From assembly GCA_902782965.1 (NCBI GenBank), contig CACZPG010000097.1, forward strand, positions 1 to 6,341: a stretch of DNA of 6,341 nucleotides. The letters run 5' to 3'. The notes beneath the pieces were generated by a model. It searched no databases and was not told the DNA's origin. It saw only the letters and a list, made by a program, of their open reading frames with translations. Positions 1 through 5,741 of this stretch are shown piece by piece. The stretch comes from an uncultured Lachnospiraceae bacterium. GTDB taxonomy: Bacteria; Bacillota; Clostridia; Lachnospirales; Lachnospiraceae. Within the stretch, counting starts at the first letter, position 1. Every line of letters begins with the position of its first letter. Made by a program: the position numbers and the translations under genes.

Positions 1-1
1 C

Positions 2-103
2 AAGGGAGTTCCAAAGAAGGCGGTTGCCAAGGCTTCTAAGAAACAGGTAGGAAACGTCAGAAAGATTCTTAAGAAGGGCGGCTACAAGGGTAAAGTTAAG
101 TAG
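2..103 (+). CDS. C-terminal end of an unidentified protein with a lysine-rich tail (5' partial)
   Basis: An open frame runs from the window edge to a TAG stop at 101-103, giving 33 residues. About a third of them are lysine, with several Lys-Lys pairs, a scattering of Ala, Val and Gly, and the end GGYKGKVK. Such basic tails are common at the C-termini of bacterial proteins that bind RNA or DNA, for example some DEAD-box helicases, topoisomerase I and rRNA-modifying enzymes, but nothing here picks one family. The frame is believable as coding because it is free of stops from the edge and its composition is strongly biased, whereas the sequence after the stop becomes AT-rich and stop-dense. The body of the gene lies outside the window, so the function is unknown. 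Confidence 0.6.
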   Translation, partial: KGVPKKAVAKASKKQVGNVRKILKKGGYKGKVK

Positions 104-182
104 AGATTATTCTGCAAGCATGAGTTTTTGATACTTATCTCATTGAACGTGAATAGTAACAACTTAATTATATGATAATGAT

Positions 183-218
183 GACAGTCGGAGGGTTTGA
201 TATAACTTTTCGGCTGTC
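183..218 (+). terminator. Possible weak terminator of the upstream gene
   Basis: The arms GACAGTCG (183-190) and CGGCTGTC (211-218) pair over 8 bp with one G-U wobble. Pairing can extend inward, mostly through wobbles, to 195/206, leaving a loop of about 10 bases. Only a short, interrupted T-rich stretch (TTCTTATAT) follows, so intrinsic termination would be inefficient. The hairpin lies about 80 bases after the upstream stop codon and well before the surE promoter, as expected for a terminator between two units. Confidence 0.35.
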
Positions 219-350
219 TTCTTATATAGTACGAGGAAACTGCGTATCATGTTATTTAAAGCTACGCTAGGGATTCTTAATACAAATGGTAAATGATTGC
301 GAACTCGAGAGGTTGGTGTAGTTGTATCGTGAATAGAAACAGATACTGCC

Positions 351-379
351 TTGGATTGATATTTCAATTATGGTAGAAT
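351..379 (+). promoter_or_regulatory. Sigma-A type promoter for surE and the glycosidase gene
   Basis: The -35 box TTGGAT (351-356) is followed by a 17-base spacer and the -10 box TAGAAT (374-379). A TG at 371-372 gives an extended -10 (TGGTAGAAT). Transcription would start near 386, leaving a leader of about 33 bases before the surE start codon. No other good promoter is seen before the glycosidase gene, so this one probably drives both. Confidence 0.6.
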
Positions 380-402
380 AATACACAGTACGATTATAGG
401 AT

Positions 403-407
403 AAGGA
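403..407 (+). promoter_or_regulatory. Ribosome binding site of surE
   Basis: AAGGA lies 11 bases before the ATG at 419. The spacing is slightly long, but it is the only purine-rich match in the leader, and the ATG gives the N-terminus expected of SurE, with the NDDG metal-binding motif at residues 11-14. Confidence 0.5.
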
Positions 408-418
408 CGTTAATTGGA

Positions 419-1144
419 ATGGATAAATCCAGGGTAATACTTATAACAAATGACGATGGAATTGAATCTGACGGACTCAGGAGGCTTGCTATTCTCGCAA
501 AGGATTATGGTGAGGTATGGATAGTTGCTCCGGATGGAGAGAGAAGTGCCTCGTCTCATTCAATTACTCTTATGAGAGAAATGGATATTTATCCATATGA
601 TTATGATGTGGACGGAATTAAAGCATTTACCTGCAGTGGGACTCCGGCAGATTGTATCAGAGTTGGAAGTCTCGAAGTTATGCCTTACAAGCCTGATGTA
701 GTTATGTCGGGGATTAATCTTGGCTATAATTCCGGTACAGACATACAGTATTCCGGAACCTGTGGAGCGGCTTTTGAGGCAGCTTTTCAGGGGTATCACA
801 GCATAGCAGTTTCAGAAGGACACAGCGAGATACATGAAGTGGCGGACAGATATCTTAAAGAGATACTTGATGAACTGATTGATAAGAAACTGGATTTCGG
901 TCAGATCTGGAATGTAAATTTTCCTAATTGTTCCCTGAAGGAATGTAAAGGAATCCTGCGTGACAGGACTGTATCCAGAGGTCTTTTCTATGAAGATGGC
1001 TATAAACTTGTAAGTAATCTTCCGGAGGGTGGAAGACGATATGAAGTGGACGGAAAGATGGTATTCAGGAGTGAAGAAGGCAGTGATCTGCGGGCGCTCA
1101 TTGATAACTATGTATCGATAGGAATCGTGAATAATATCACGTAA
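419..1144 (+). CDS. surE: 5'/3'-nucleotidase SurE
   Basis: SurE is a cytoplasmic, divalent-metal-dependent phosphatase that removes the 5' or 3' phosphate from nucleoside monophosphates; some members also cleave short polyphosphate. The 241-residue length is normal. The family active site is present: ITNDDG at residues 9-14 with metal ligands D12 and D13, S43 in the PDGERSASS segment (equivalent to E. coli S39), and N100 in SGINLG (equivalent to N92). SGTPADC (73-79) and YSGTCGAAFEA (111-121) are further family blocks. Residues after about 150 are more divergent, as usual for the region that forms oligomer contacts. The start at 419 places NDDG at the usual distance from the N-terminus. The next gene begins 30 bases downstream with its own binding site, so the two are probably co-transcribed. 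A functional link between a housekeeping nucleotidase and a glycosidase is not obvious and may only reflect shared transcription. Confidence 0.95.
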   Translation: MDKSRVILITNDDGIESDGLRRLAILAKDYGEVWIVAPDGERSASSHSITLMREMDIYPYDYDVDGIKAFTCSGTPADCIRVGSLEVMPYKPDVVMSGINLGYNSGTDIQYSGTCGAAFEAAFQGYHSIAVSEGHSEIHEVADRYLKEILDELIDKKLDFGQIWNVNFPNCSLKECKGILRDRTVSRGLFYEDGYKLVSNLPEGGRRYEVDGKMVFRSEEGSDLRALIDNYVSIGIVNNIT

Positions 1145-1160
1145 CTTTCTGGAATAATTG

Positions 1161-1169
1161 AGGGTGAGG
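1161..1169 (+). promoter_or_regulatory. Ribosome binding site of the glycosidase gene
   Basis: AGGGTGAGG ends 5 bases before the ATG at 1175, between the surE stop and the glycosidase start. It supports this start and gives the second gene independent translation initiation. Confidence 0.65.
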
Positions 1170-1174
1170 TTATT

Positions 1175-3625
1175 ATGAAAAGAGACATTGAATTTCACAG
1201 ACAAAAAGCACGGGAATTCGTTTCCGGACTAAGTTTAGATGAGAAGATTAAGGTTCTGTACGGAACCTTTGAAGAGAAGATGGCGATGGGGCTTCCGTTT
1301 ATAGATTTTGCCGGAGAAGGTGCTCATGGTGTACAGGCAAGGCATGATCAGAGCTTCGATTTCGGAGAACCTGTATGCACCACCGTTTTCCCTAATCCTA
1401 TCGGAATGGCAGCTTCCTTTGATAAGAAGCTGATGCATAGAATCGGTGATGTTGTGGGAACAGAGATGAGGAGTCTGCTTAATGAATTCAAGCATAATGG
1501 ACTCTGTGCGCTGGCTCCTACAGTTGATATGGAGAGAGATCCCAGATGGGGCAGAAATGAGGAGGCTTACGGAGAAGATCCGCATCTTACCTCACGAATG
1601 GCCGGAGAATATATTCTCGGTATGTCCGGTGATGATAAGAAATATGTAAAATGCGGTGCTACTCTCAAGCATTTCTATGGGAATAATGTGGAGTGCGGCA
1701 GATACACGGCAGACAGCGTTATGCCACAGGAATTAAGAGAGGATTATTATCTGAGAGTTTTCAAGGAAGTTATAGAGTATTCTCAGCCAATGTCGGTTAT
1801 GACCTCCTACAATAAGATTAATGGTGTAACAGCAACCTTTAATCCGGAGGTGAAGGATTTACTGAAGGATAAATGGGGTGTTCCGTATATTGTTTCTGAT
1901 GCGTTTACTCTATTCTTTGCTGCTAACGAACAGCATACTGCGAAGGATGGAGCGGATGCTATCAGGAAGGCCTTTGATGCAGGGGTAGATACATTTATGG
2001 AAGATGCTGCATTTGAGAGACCGGCTATGAAGGAGGCTTCTGAGAAGGGAATTGTAACAGAAGAGGACCTGAATGAGGCGCTGATCAGCAAGCTGACCGT
2101 TTATTCCCTGCTTGGTCTTATGAAATACGATCTGAATGAAGATGGCAGTTCGAAATATTTCCCTAAGAAAGATTATAATATCTCAAGAGTTGATACGCCT
2201 GAATCCAGAAAGCTTGCAAGAGAAGCGGCGGCTAAGTCTGTGGTGCTTCTGAAGAATGATGGAATGCTTCCGCTGAATACAGCTGCTAACGAATCTGATC
2301 AGGGTGGAACCGGTGCCGGTGAGGCGTTTGCCTTCGGACCTTTTGTGGACAGATGTCCACTTGACTGGTACAGTGGTTTGCCAAGTCACAAAGTGACCTT
2401 TAAGGAAGGTATGAATATTCAGAGTGCGACTCTCTTCCCACAGGTGAGAATGATTCTGGAAGGCTCCGGAAAGGATGCTAAGAAATATGCCGGCTTATCC
2501 TCGGGCAGGATAGTTCCGGTGGATGAGAAGGATGCAGAAGTTTTCGAGATAATGCTCTGGGATGATACTCAGATTACTATTCGCTCTATTTCTACGGGAA
2601 AACTCCTTACCACAATATCGCCTGATAAGAAGATTGTAAATGTGGAAGATTCGGATGAAGTATATACCTTATATGCAAATGCAGAGGATGCCTTCAGCTG
2701 GTTAGTTAACGAAGCTTTTGAACTGATCGATGATGAAGGACAGGTTATTCATTTCTCTGAGGAGGAAGCGCTGAATTTCTGGGAGAATACGAGAATCTGC
2801 GGAATGAAGAATTATAATGGAAGTATCAGCCTTTGTTTTGAAACTGTGAAGACAATGGATGAACTTATTGATGAAGCGACAGAAGAGAATTCTCTCAATG
2901 AAGAGTCTGCTATAATAGCATGTTTCGGTCTGCATCCGATTGTAAGCTGTAAGGAAGAGAGAGACCGTAAGAGCATAGAACTGCCTTATTTCCAAAGGAA
3001 TGTTCTTCGAAAGCTGAGAGAAAGCTTCAGAAATATTACACTTCTGCTTATGAGCAATGCACCGATTGCAGTAGAAGAAGAGTCAGAAGCTTCGGAAATC
3101 AGAAGCATTCTGTGGACAGCTTTCGGAAGTGAGGAACTGGGGAATGGTCTTGCAGACGTAATCACGGGAAAGGTCAGTCCATCAGGAAGACTGCCGCAGA
3201 CCTGGTACAGAAATGACAGTCAGCTGGGTGATATCGAGGATTACGATATTAAGAGCAGTGGCATGACTTACCTTTATATGACGGATAAACCTCTTTACAG
3301 ATTCGGGTACGGTCTCACATATTCTGATTTTGAATGTAGATTTGTCTCCTCTGAAAATGAAAAGGTTGCGGAAACTGATGACGAGATGAGCGTCGAATTG
3401 GCAGAATTAGAGATTAGTATAAAGAATGTTGGAAGTGTAATGTCTGATTACGTGGTTCAGATATATCAGTCACCGGAAGGAAAATACTACCTGTATGGTA
3501 ATGACAGATATGGGCTGGATGTGAAGGGGATTCAGATCCCGGTTGGAAGCAGACTGGTGGCTTTTGAAAGAATAGCGGATATCAAGCCTGGTGAGGAAGT
3601 ATCTTTTCGCGTAGGAAATTCGTGA
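1175..3625 (+). CDS. Cytoplasmic family 3 glycoside hydrolase (beta-glucosidase/beta-xylosidase type) with a fascin-like insertion
   Basis: The 816-residue protein is a retaining exo-glycosidase that should release single sugars from the non-reducing end of beta-linked oligosaccharides. It has no signal peptide or membrane segment. Residues 1-320 form the GH3 barrel: GEGAHGV (47-53), RDPRWGRNEEAYGEDP (121-136), the KH pair (165-166), MTSYNKING (209-217) and the predicted nucleophile D242 in VSDAF. Residues 345-430 and 565-715 form the alpha/beta sandwich domain; the former carries AAAKSVVLLKNDGMLPLN (351-368) and DRCPLDWYSG (392-401), the latter CKEERDR with E594 as likely acid/base, GRLPQTWY (671-678) and YRFGYGLTYSDFE (708-720). 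Residues about 450-560 interrupt this domain and resemble the fascin-like beta-trefoil inserted in related GH3 enzymes. Residues 738-812 are an FnIII-like domain that stops at FRVGNS, roughly 40 residues earlier than in relatives as I recall them. Sugar specificity (glucose, xylose or other) cannot be read from the sequence. The last codons lie in a hairpin shared with the convergent gene. Confidence 0.92.
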   Translation: MKRDIEFHRQKAREFVSGLSLDEKIKVLYGTFEEKMAMGLPFIDFAGEGAHGVQARHDQSFDFGEPVCTTVFPNPIGMAASFDKKLMHRIGDVVGTEMRSLLNEFKHNGLCALAPTVDMERDPRWGRNEEAYGEDPHLTSRMAGEYILGMSGDDKKYVKCGATLKHFYGNNVECGRYTADSVMPQELREDYYLRVFKEVIEYSQPMSVMTSYNKINGVTATFNPEVKDLLKDKWGVPYIVSDAFTLFFAANEQHTAKDGADAIRKAFDAGVDTFMEDAAFERPAMKEASEKGIVTEEDLNEALISKLTVYSLLGLMKYDLNEDGSSKYFPKKDYNISRVDTPESRKLAREAAAKSVVLLKNDGMLPLNTAANESDQGGTGAGEAFAFGPFVDRCPLDWYSGLPSHKVTFKEGMNIQSATLFPQVRMILEGSGKDAKKYAGLSSGRIVPVDEKDAEVFEIMLWDDTQITIRSISTGKLLTTISPDKKIVNVEDSDEVYTLYANAEDAFSWLVNEAFELIDDEGQVIHFSEEEALNFWENTRICGMKNYNGSISLCFETVKTMDELIDEATEENSLNEESAIIACFGLHPIVSCKEERDRKSIELPYFQRNVLRKLRESFRNITLLLMSNAPIAVEEESEASEIRSILWTAFGSEELGNGLADVITGKVSPSGRLPQTWYRNDSQLGDIEDYDIKSSGMTYLYMTDKPLYRFGYGLTYSDFECRFVSSENEKVAETDDEMSVELAELEISIKNVGSVMSDYVVQIYQSPEGKYYLYGNDRYGLDVKGIQIPVGSRLVAFERIADIKPGEEVSFRVGNS

Positions 3626-3649
3626 AGGCAGTTCACGAATTTCCTATGC
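3609..3649. terminator. Long hairpin spanning both convergent stop codons
   Basis: Bases 3609-3626 pair with 3632-3649 over 18 bp with a single G-U wobble (3611/3647) around the 5-base loop GGCAG. The left arm contains the glycosidase TGA (3623-3625), and the right arm contains the TAG of the minus-strand gene (3644-3646). Neither strand has a T-run after the hairpin, so it is not a classical intrinsic terminator. It may act as a bidirectional terminator with help from factors, or as a 3'-end stabiliser for both mRNAs. The inverted repeat is certain; its role is inferred. Confidence 0.7.
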
Positions 3650-5581
3650 CTGTCTCGGAATGAAAGGCATATTTCCGGAAGCATATTTCCTGGTTTTGGC
3701 ATCGTACATTTTCTCGTCCGCCTGTTTAACAGCCAGTGTAACATCGAAGTCTTTGTCAATAACAGTAGTATAATATCCGGAGCTGGTTGAAACTGTATAT
3801 GGTTTGTTGGCTTTTTTGTTATATTCAATCAGATATTCATTTATATCTTCAATTATCTGGTCCGGATTGCAGTCGCCAAAAACAACCGTGAATACTTCGT
3901 CCCCACCGAATCGGGTGGACAGACTGGTCTCGGGAACGGCATTATGAAGTGCCTTAGCTACAGCAACTATTGCGTTATCTCCTGCTGCATGCCCGAAATT
4001 ATCATTTATATATTTCAGACCATCCAGATCAGACATGATAATAGTGACCGGCTGGTTAAGATATTTGTGTTTCTCATTTATTCTATTATATGCATTAAGG
4101 AACCCTGTACGGTTAAGTAATCCGGTGAGGGCATCATGGCGATACATCTCATCCATCTTGTACAGGAGCATTCTCTGGTACTGCGTATTTATATATCCAC
4201 CGATTCCAATACTGATAGCATTGGTTACATTCATAGTATTAGAATAATTGGAAATGAAATAATCCCTGTAGAAGTAGCAGGCAAATCCATAAGAACGGTT
4301 CATAAAATCCAGTGAATTGAAAATCAGAGGATAACCGTTTTCTGTCAGTTCCAGAATCCTGTCGCGGAAAGCAGAGGACAGAATATCTTCGGAATAATCT
4401 TCGGATTTCGGAGGAATATCGAATACGTCAGGCTTATATCTCTCAGGATAGTCTGAGTCATAAATCTGAACGAATTCCTTGGTGGAATTATCTATGTCTT
4501 CACTGGTGAAATAGTTGATATCCTGGTCGAAACATTTACGGTCTACAACAACGAGAAGCGAGTCTGTTTTATAGGATTCGAGATAGGATACAAGTTCACC
4601 TGGAGTATTACTGATCTGCATCGAGGAAGTTATCTGCTGCAGCACTCTGTTGTCATCATTATGACGTGAGAAGCTTTCCTTGAACCAGTCTCTCAGCATG
4701 CGTGGATGTTCTGTATGTTCCGGACATCCGCAGGATTCATTTGCGAGAAAAACAGGTTCAATCTTACGGTTATGAATCTTTCCATCACTTATTGATTCGA
4801 TTAAAACATCTGCTGTTGCATCTGCAAGCAGAATAATGTCACAGGAAGCTGTCGTGATCTTCGGAGAGGTGAAATAAATCTCATCGTAACCATCAAATCC
4901 GGAAATGATCACATCGTCGGGGATTTTGTATCCCGCTTCTGAAAGCATTTCTGAAACTGTTATAGCCATTACGTCATTGGCACAGATTATGGCCTCAGGC
5001 AGTTCATCTTGCTCAAGTAATTTCTTCGTGGCAATTCTGCAGGGGTCGGACCAGAAATAACCATAGCTGAGCATGCTGTCATTGAATTCTATTCCGTTTT
5101 CTTCAATTATCTTCTTGAAAACCTTAATCCTGTTATTAGAGAATTCATTGTCCGGATGACCGGCCATAATATGAGGTCTTCTGACTTTATGCTGTTCAAT
5201 CACATGACGAACGACCTTTTCGAATCCGGCTTCATAATCGTAATTAATGCAGGAAACCTTGTCATAGTGTCCGTCGGCAATAACCACCGGCAGATCATTT
5301 CTTAAGGCATTGTCAATAATCTTCTCAGCTATTCTGTGACTCTTTATTTTCTCATCCATGATAACGACTGCATCAATAAACTGGTAGGGAATCAGATCGA
5401 AGACATATTTCTCTGTGGCCTGACGGTCTTCTTCCCAGTAAATGTCGGAATTAATCGCAAAAATAAGAAGAGAGTAGTTTTCTGCTCTCAATCTTTCGTT
5501 CAGCTTTACAATATAACCATGAATCTGGGGGTCATAAATACGTGAGGTACAGAGTGCAATAAGTCTTTTGCCGTTAATCAT
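3644..5581 (-). CDS. LacI-type sensor fused to a diguanylate cyclase (GGDEF) domain
   Basis: This 645-residue protein begins with a LacI/periplasmic-binding-protein-like domain (about 5-280) but has no helix-turn-helix, signal peptide or clear membrane segment, so it should be a cytosolic sensor. The sensor signature is clear in AIICANDVMA (197-206) and IPDDVIISGFDGYDE (220-234), followed by a Cys pair in ESCGCPEH (282-289). Residues about 295-465 form a middle domain I cannot assign; it may be GAF-like. The GGDEF domain starts at HDALTGLLNR (482-491) and has SDLDGLKYIND (517-527) with metal ligand D518, then RFGGDEVF (557-564) and a typical ADEKMYDAK end (621-629). Catalytic D561 and E562 are intact, so it probably makes c-di-GMP from two GTP. 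The usual final Phe of the signature is Val. The position of the inhibitory I-site RxxD reads PETS (550-553), so this product-inhibition site is absent. It converges with the glycosidase gene and diverges from the serine hydrolase gene. Confidence 0.9.
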   Translation of the reverse strand: MINGKRLIALCTSRIYDPQIHGYIVKLNERLRAENYSLLIFAINSDIYWEEDRQATEKYVFDLIPYQFIDAVVIMDEKIKSHRIAEKIIDNALRNDLPVVIADGHYDKVSCINYDYEAGFEKVVRHVIEQHKVRRPHIMAGHPDNEFSNNRIKVFKKIIEENGIEFNDSMLSYGYFWSDPCRIATKKLLEQDELPEAIICANDVMAITVSEMLSEAGYKIPDDVIISGFDGYDEIYFTSPKITTASCDIILLADATADVLIESISDGKIHNRKIEPVFLANESCGCPEHTEHPRMLRDWFKESFSRHNDDNRVLQQITSSMQISNTPGELVSYLESYKTDSLLVVVDRKCFDQDINYFTSEDIDNSTKEFVQIYDSDYPERYKPDVFDIPPKSEDYSEDILSSAFRDRILELTENGYPLIFNSLDFMNRSYGFACYFYRDYFISNYSNTMNVTNAISIGIGGYINTQYQRMLLYKMDEMYRHDALTGLLNRTGFLNAYNRINEKHKYLNQPVTIIMSDLDGLKYINDNFGHAAGDNAIVAVAKALHNAVPETSLSTRFGGDEVFTVVFGDCNPDQIIEDINEYLIEYNKKANKPYTVSTSSGYYTTVIDKDFDVTLAVKQADEKMYDAKTRKYASGNMPFIPRQA

Positions 5582-5587
5582 CAGAAA

Positions 5588-5593
5588 CTCCTT
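5588..5593 (-). promoter_or_regulatory. Ribosome binding site of the sensor-cyclase gene
   Basis: On the minus strand AAGGAG lies 6 bases before the ATG at 5581-5579. It is close to ideal and fixes the start, which puts the first sensor beta-strand (KRLIALCTS) directly at the N-terminus with no room for a DNA-binding domain. Confidence 0.8.
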
Positions 5594-5613
5594 TTGATGC
5601 AGAACATTGGTTT

Positions 5614-5625
5614 CTTATTGATAAG
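5614..5625. promoter_or_regulatory. Small inverted repeat in the sensor-cyclase leader, possible operator
   Basis: CTTAT and ATAAG flank a central TG (5614-5625), just downstream of the predicted minus-strand transcription start. A protein bound here could block that promoter. Arms of five A/T-rich base pairs may easily be chance. Confidence 0.2.
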
Positions 5626-5639
5626 TAGTCATTTTTTGT

Positions 5640-5648
5640 ATTATATCA
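5640..5648 (-). promoter_or_regulatory. Extended -10 promoter of the sensor-cyclase gene
   Basis: Read on the minus strand, TGATATAAT (5648 down to 5640) is a perfect TGnTATAAT extended -10 element. The -35 region is only T-rich (TATTTT at the right distance), as is common when the -10 is extended, and an A/T-rich tract lies further upstream. Transcription would start near 5633, about 50 bases before the start codon. Confidence 0.55.
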
Positions 5649-5669
5649 TTATTTTTCTGAAAAAAATAC

Positions 5670-5698
5670 TTGAAAATAATTTTTAATTCACTTAGCCT
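5670..5698 (+). promoter_or_regulatory. Tentative promoter of the serine hydrolase gene
   Basis: TTGAAA (5670-5675), a 17-base spacer and TAGCCT (5693-5698) make a possible promoter with a good -35 and a poor -10. An alternative is TTGATA (5618-5623), an 18-base spacer and TATATC (5642-5647), which would overlap the opposing minus-strand -10 and couple the two genes. I cannot choose between them from sequence alone. Confidence 0.25.
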
Positions 5699-5705
5699 TT
5701 TTTTA

Positions 5706-5713
5706 GGACGTCC
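5706..5713. promoter_or_regulatory. GGACGTCC palindrome, possible operator
   Basis: This perfect 8-base palindrome stands out as the only GC-rich block in an A/T-rich intergenic region. It lies just downstream of one candidate plus-strand -10 box and 28 bases before the serine hydrolase start codon. A regulator binding site is possible. It is followed by a second inverted repeat, AATAAT-AG-ATTATT (5715-5728), which reaches the ribosome binding site. Confidence 0.25.
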
Positions 5714-5728
5714 AAATAATAGATTATT

Positions 5729-5733
5729 AGGAG
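5729..5733 (+). promoter_or_regulatory. Ribosome binding site of the serine hydrolase gene
   Basis: AGGAG lies 8 bases before the ATG at 5742, a standard arrangement that fixes the start of the last gene in the window. Confidence 0.75.
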
Positions 5734-5741
5734 ACAAAACT

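Larger units (their letters stand above)
104..418. other. Noncoding gap before surE
   Basis: This 315-base gap is AT-rich, with no convincing gene on either strand. It holds a candidate terminator hairpin at 183-218 and a promoter at 351-379. A 13-base direct repeat with one mismatch occurs at 148-160 (CGTGAATAGTAAC) and 328-340 (CGTGAATAGAAAC). The second copy ends 10 bases before the surE -35 box, so it could be an upstream activator or repressor site, but two imperfect copies 180 bases apart may also be chance. I see no riboswitch or tRNA fold. Confidence 0.6.

Noticed and set aside
172..270. A short plus-strand open frame starting at ATG 172
   Set aside because: No ribosome binding site precedes it, and the candidate hairpin lies inside it.
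164..367. A 67-residue minus-strand open frame in the gap before surE
   Set aside because: It would need a TTG start, has no ribosome binding site I can see, overlaps the surE promoter and shows no domain. Treated as noncoding.
812..1204. A 130-residue minus-strand open frame opposite the end of surE
   Set aside because: It overlaps clearly coding plus-strand sequence with SurE motifs, and its translation shows no recognisable domain.
3644..5581. Reading the minus-strand gene as a LacI-family transcription repressor
   Set aside because: There is no helix-turn-helix before the sensor fold, the ribosome binding site fixes the start, and the C-terminus is a GGDEF domain.
5698..5704. A run of seven T that might mark a terminator
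   Set aside because: No GC-rich hairpin precedes it on the plus strand and no gene ends nearby; it is part of an A/T-rich promoter region.
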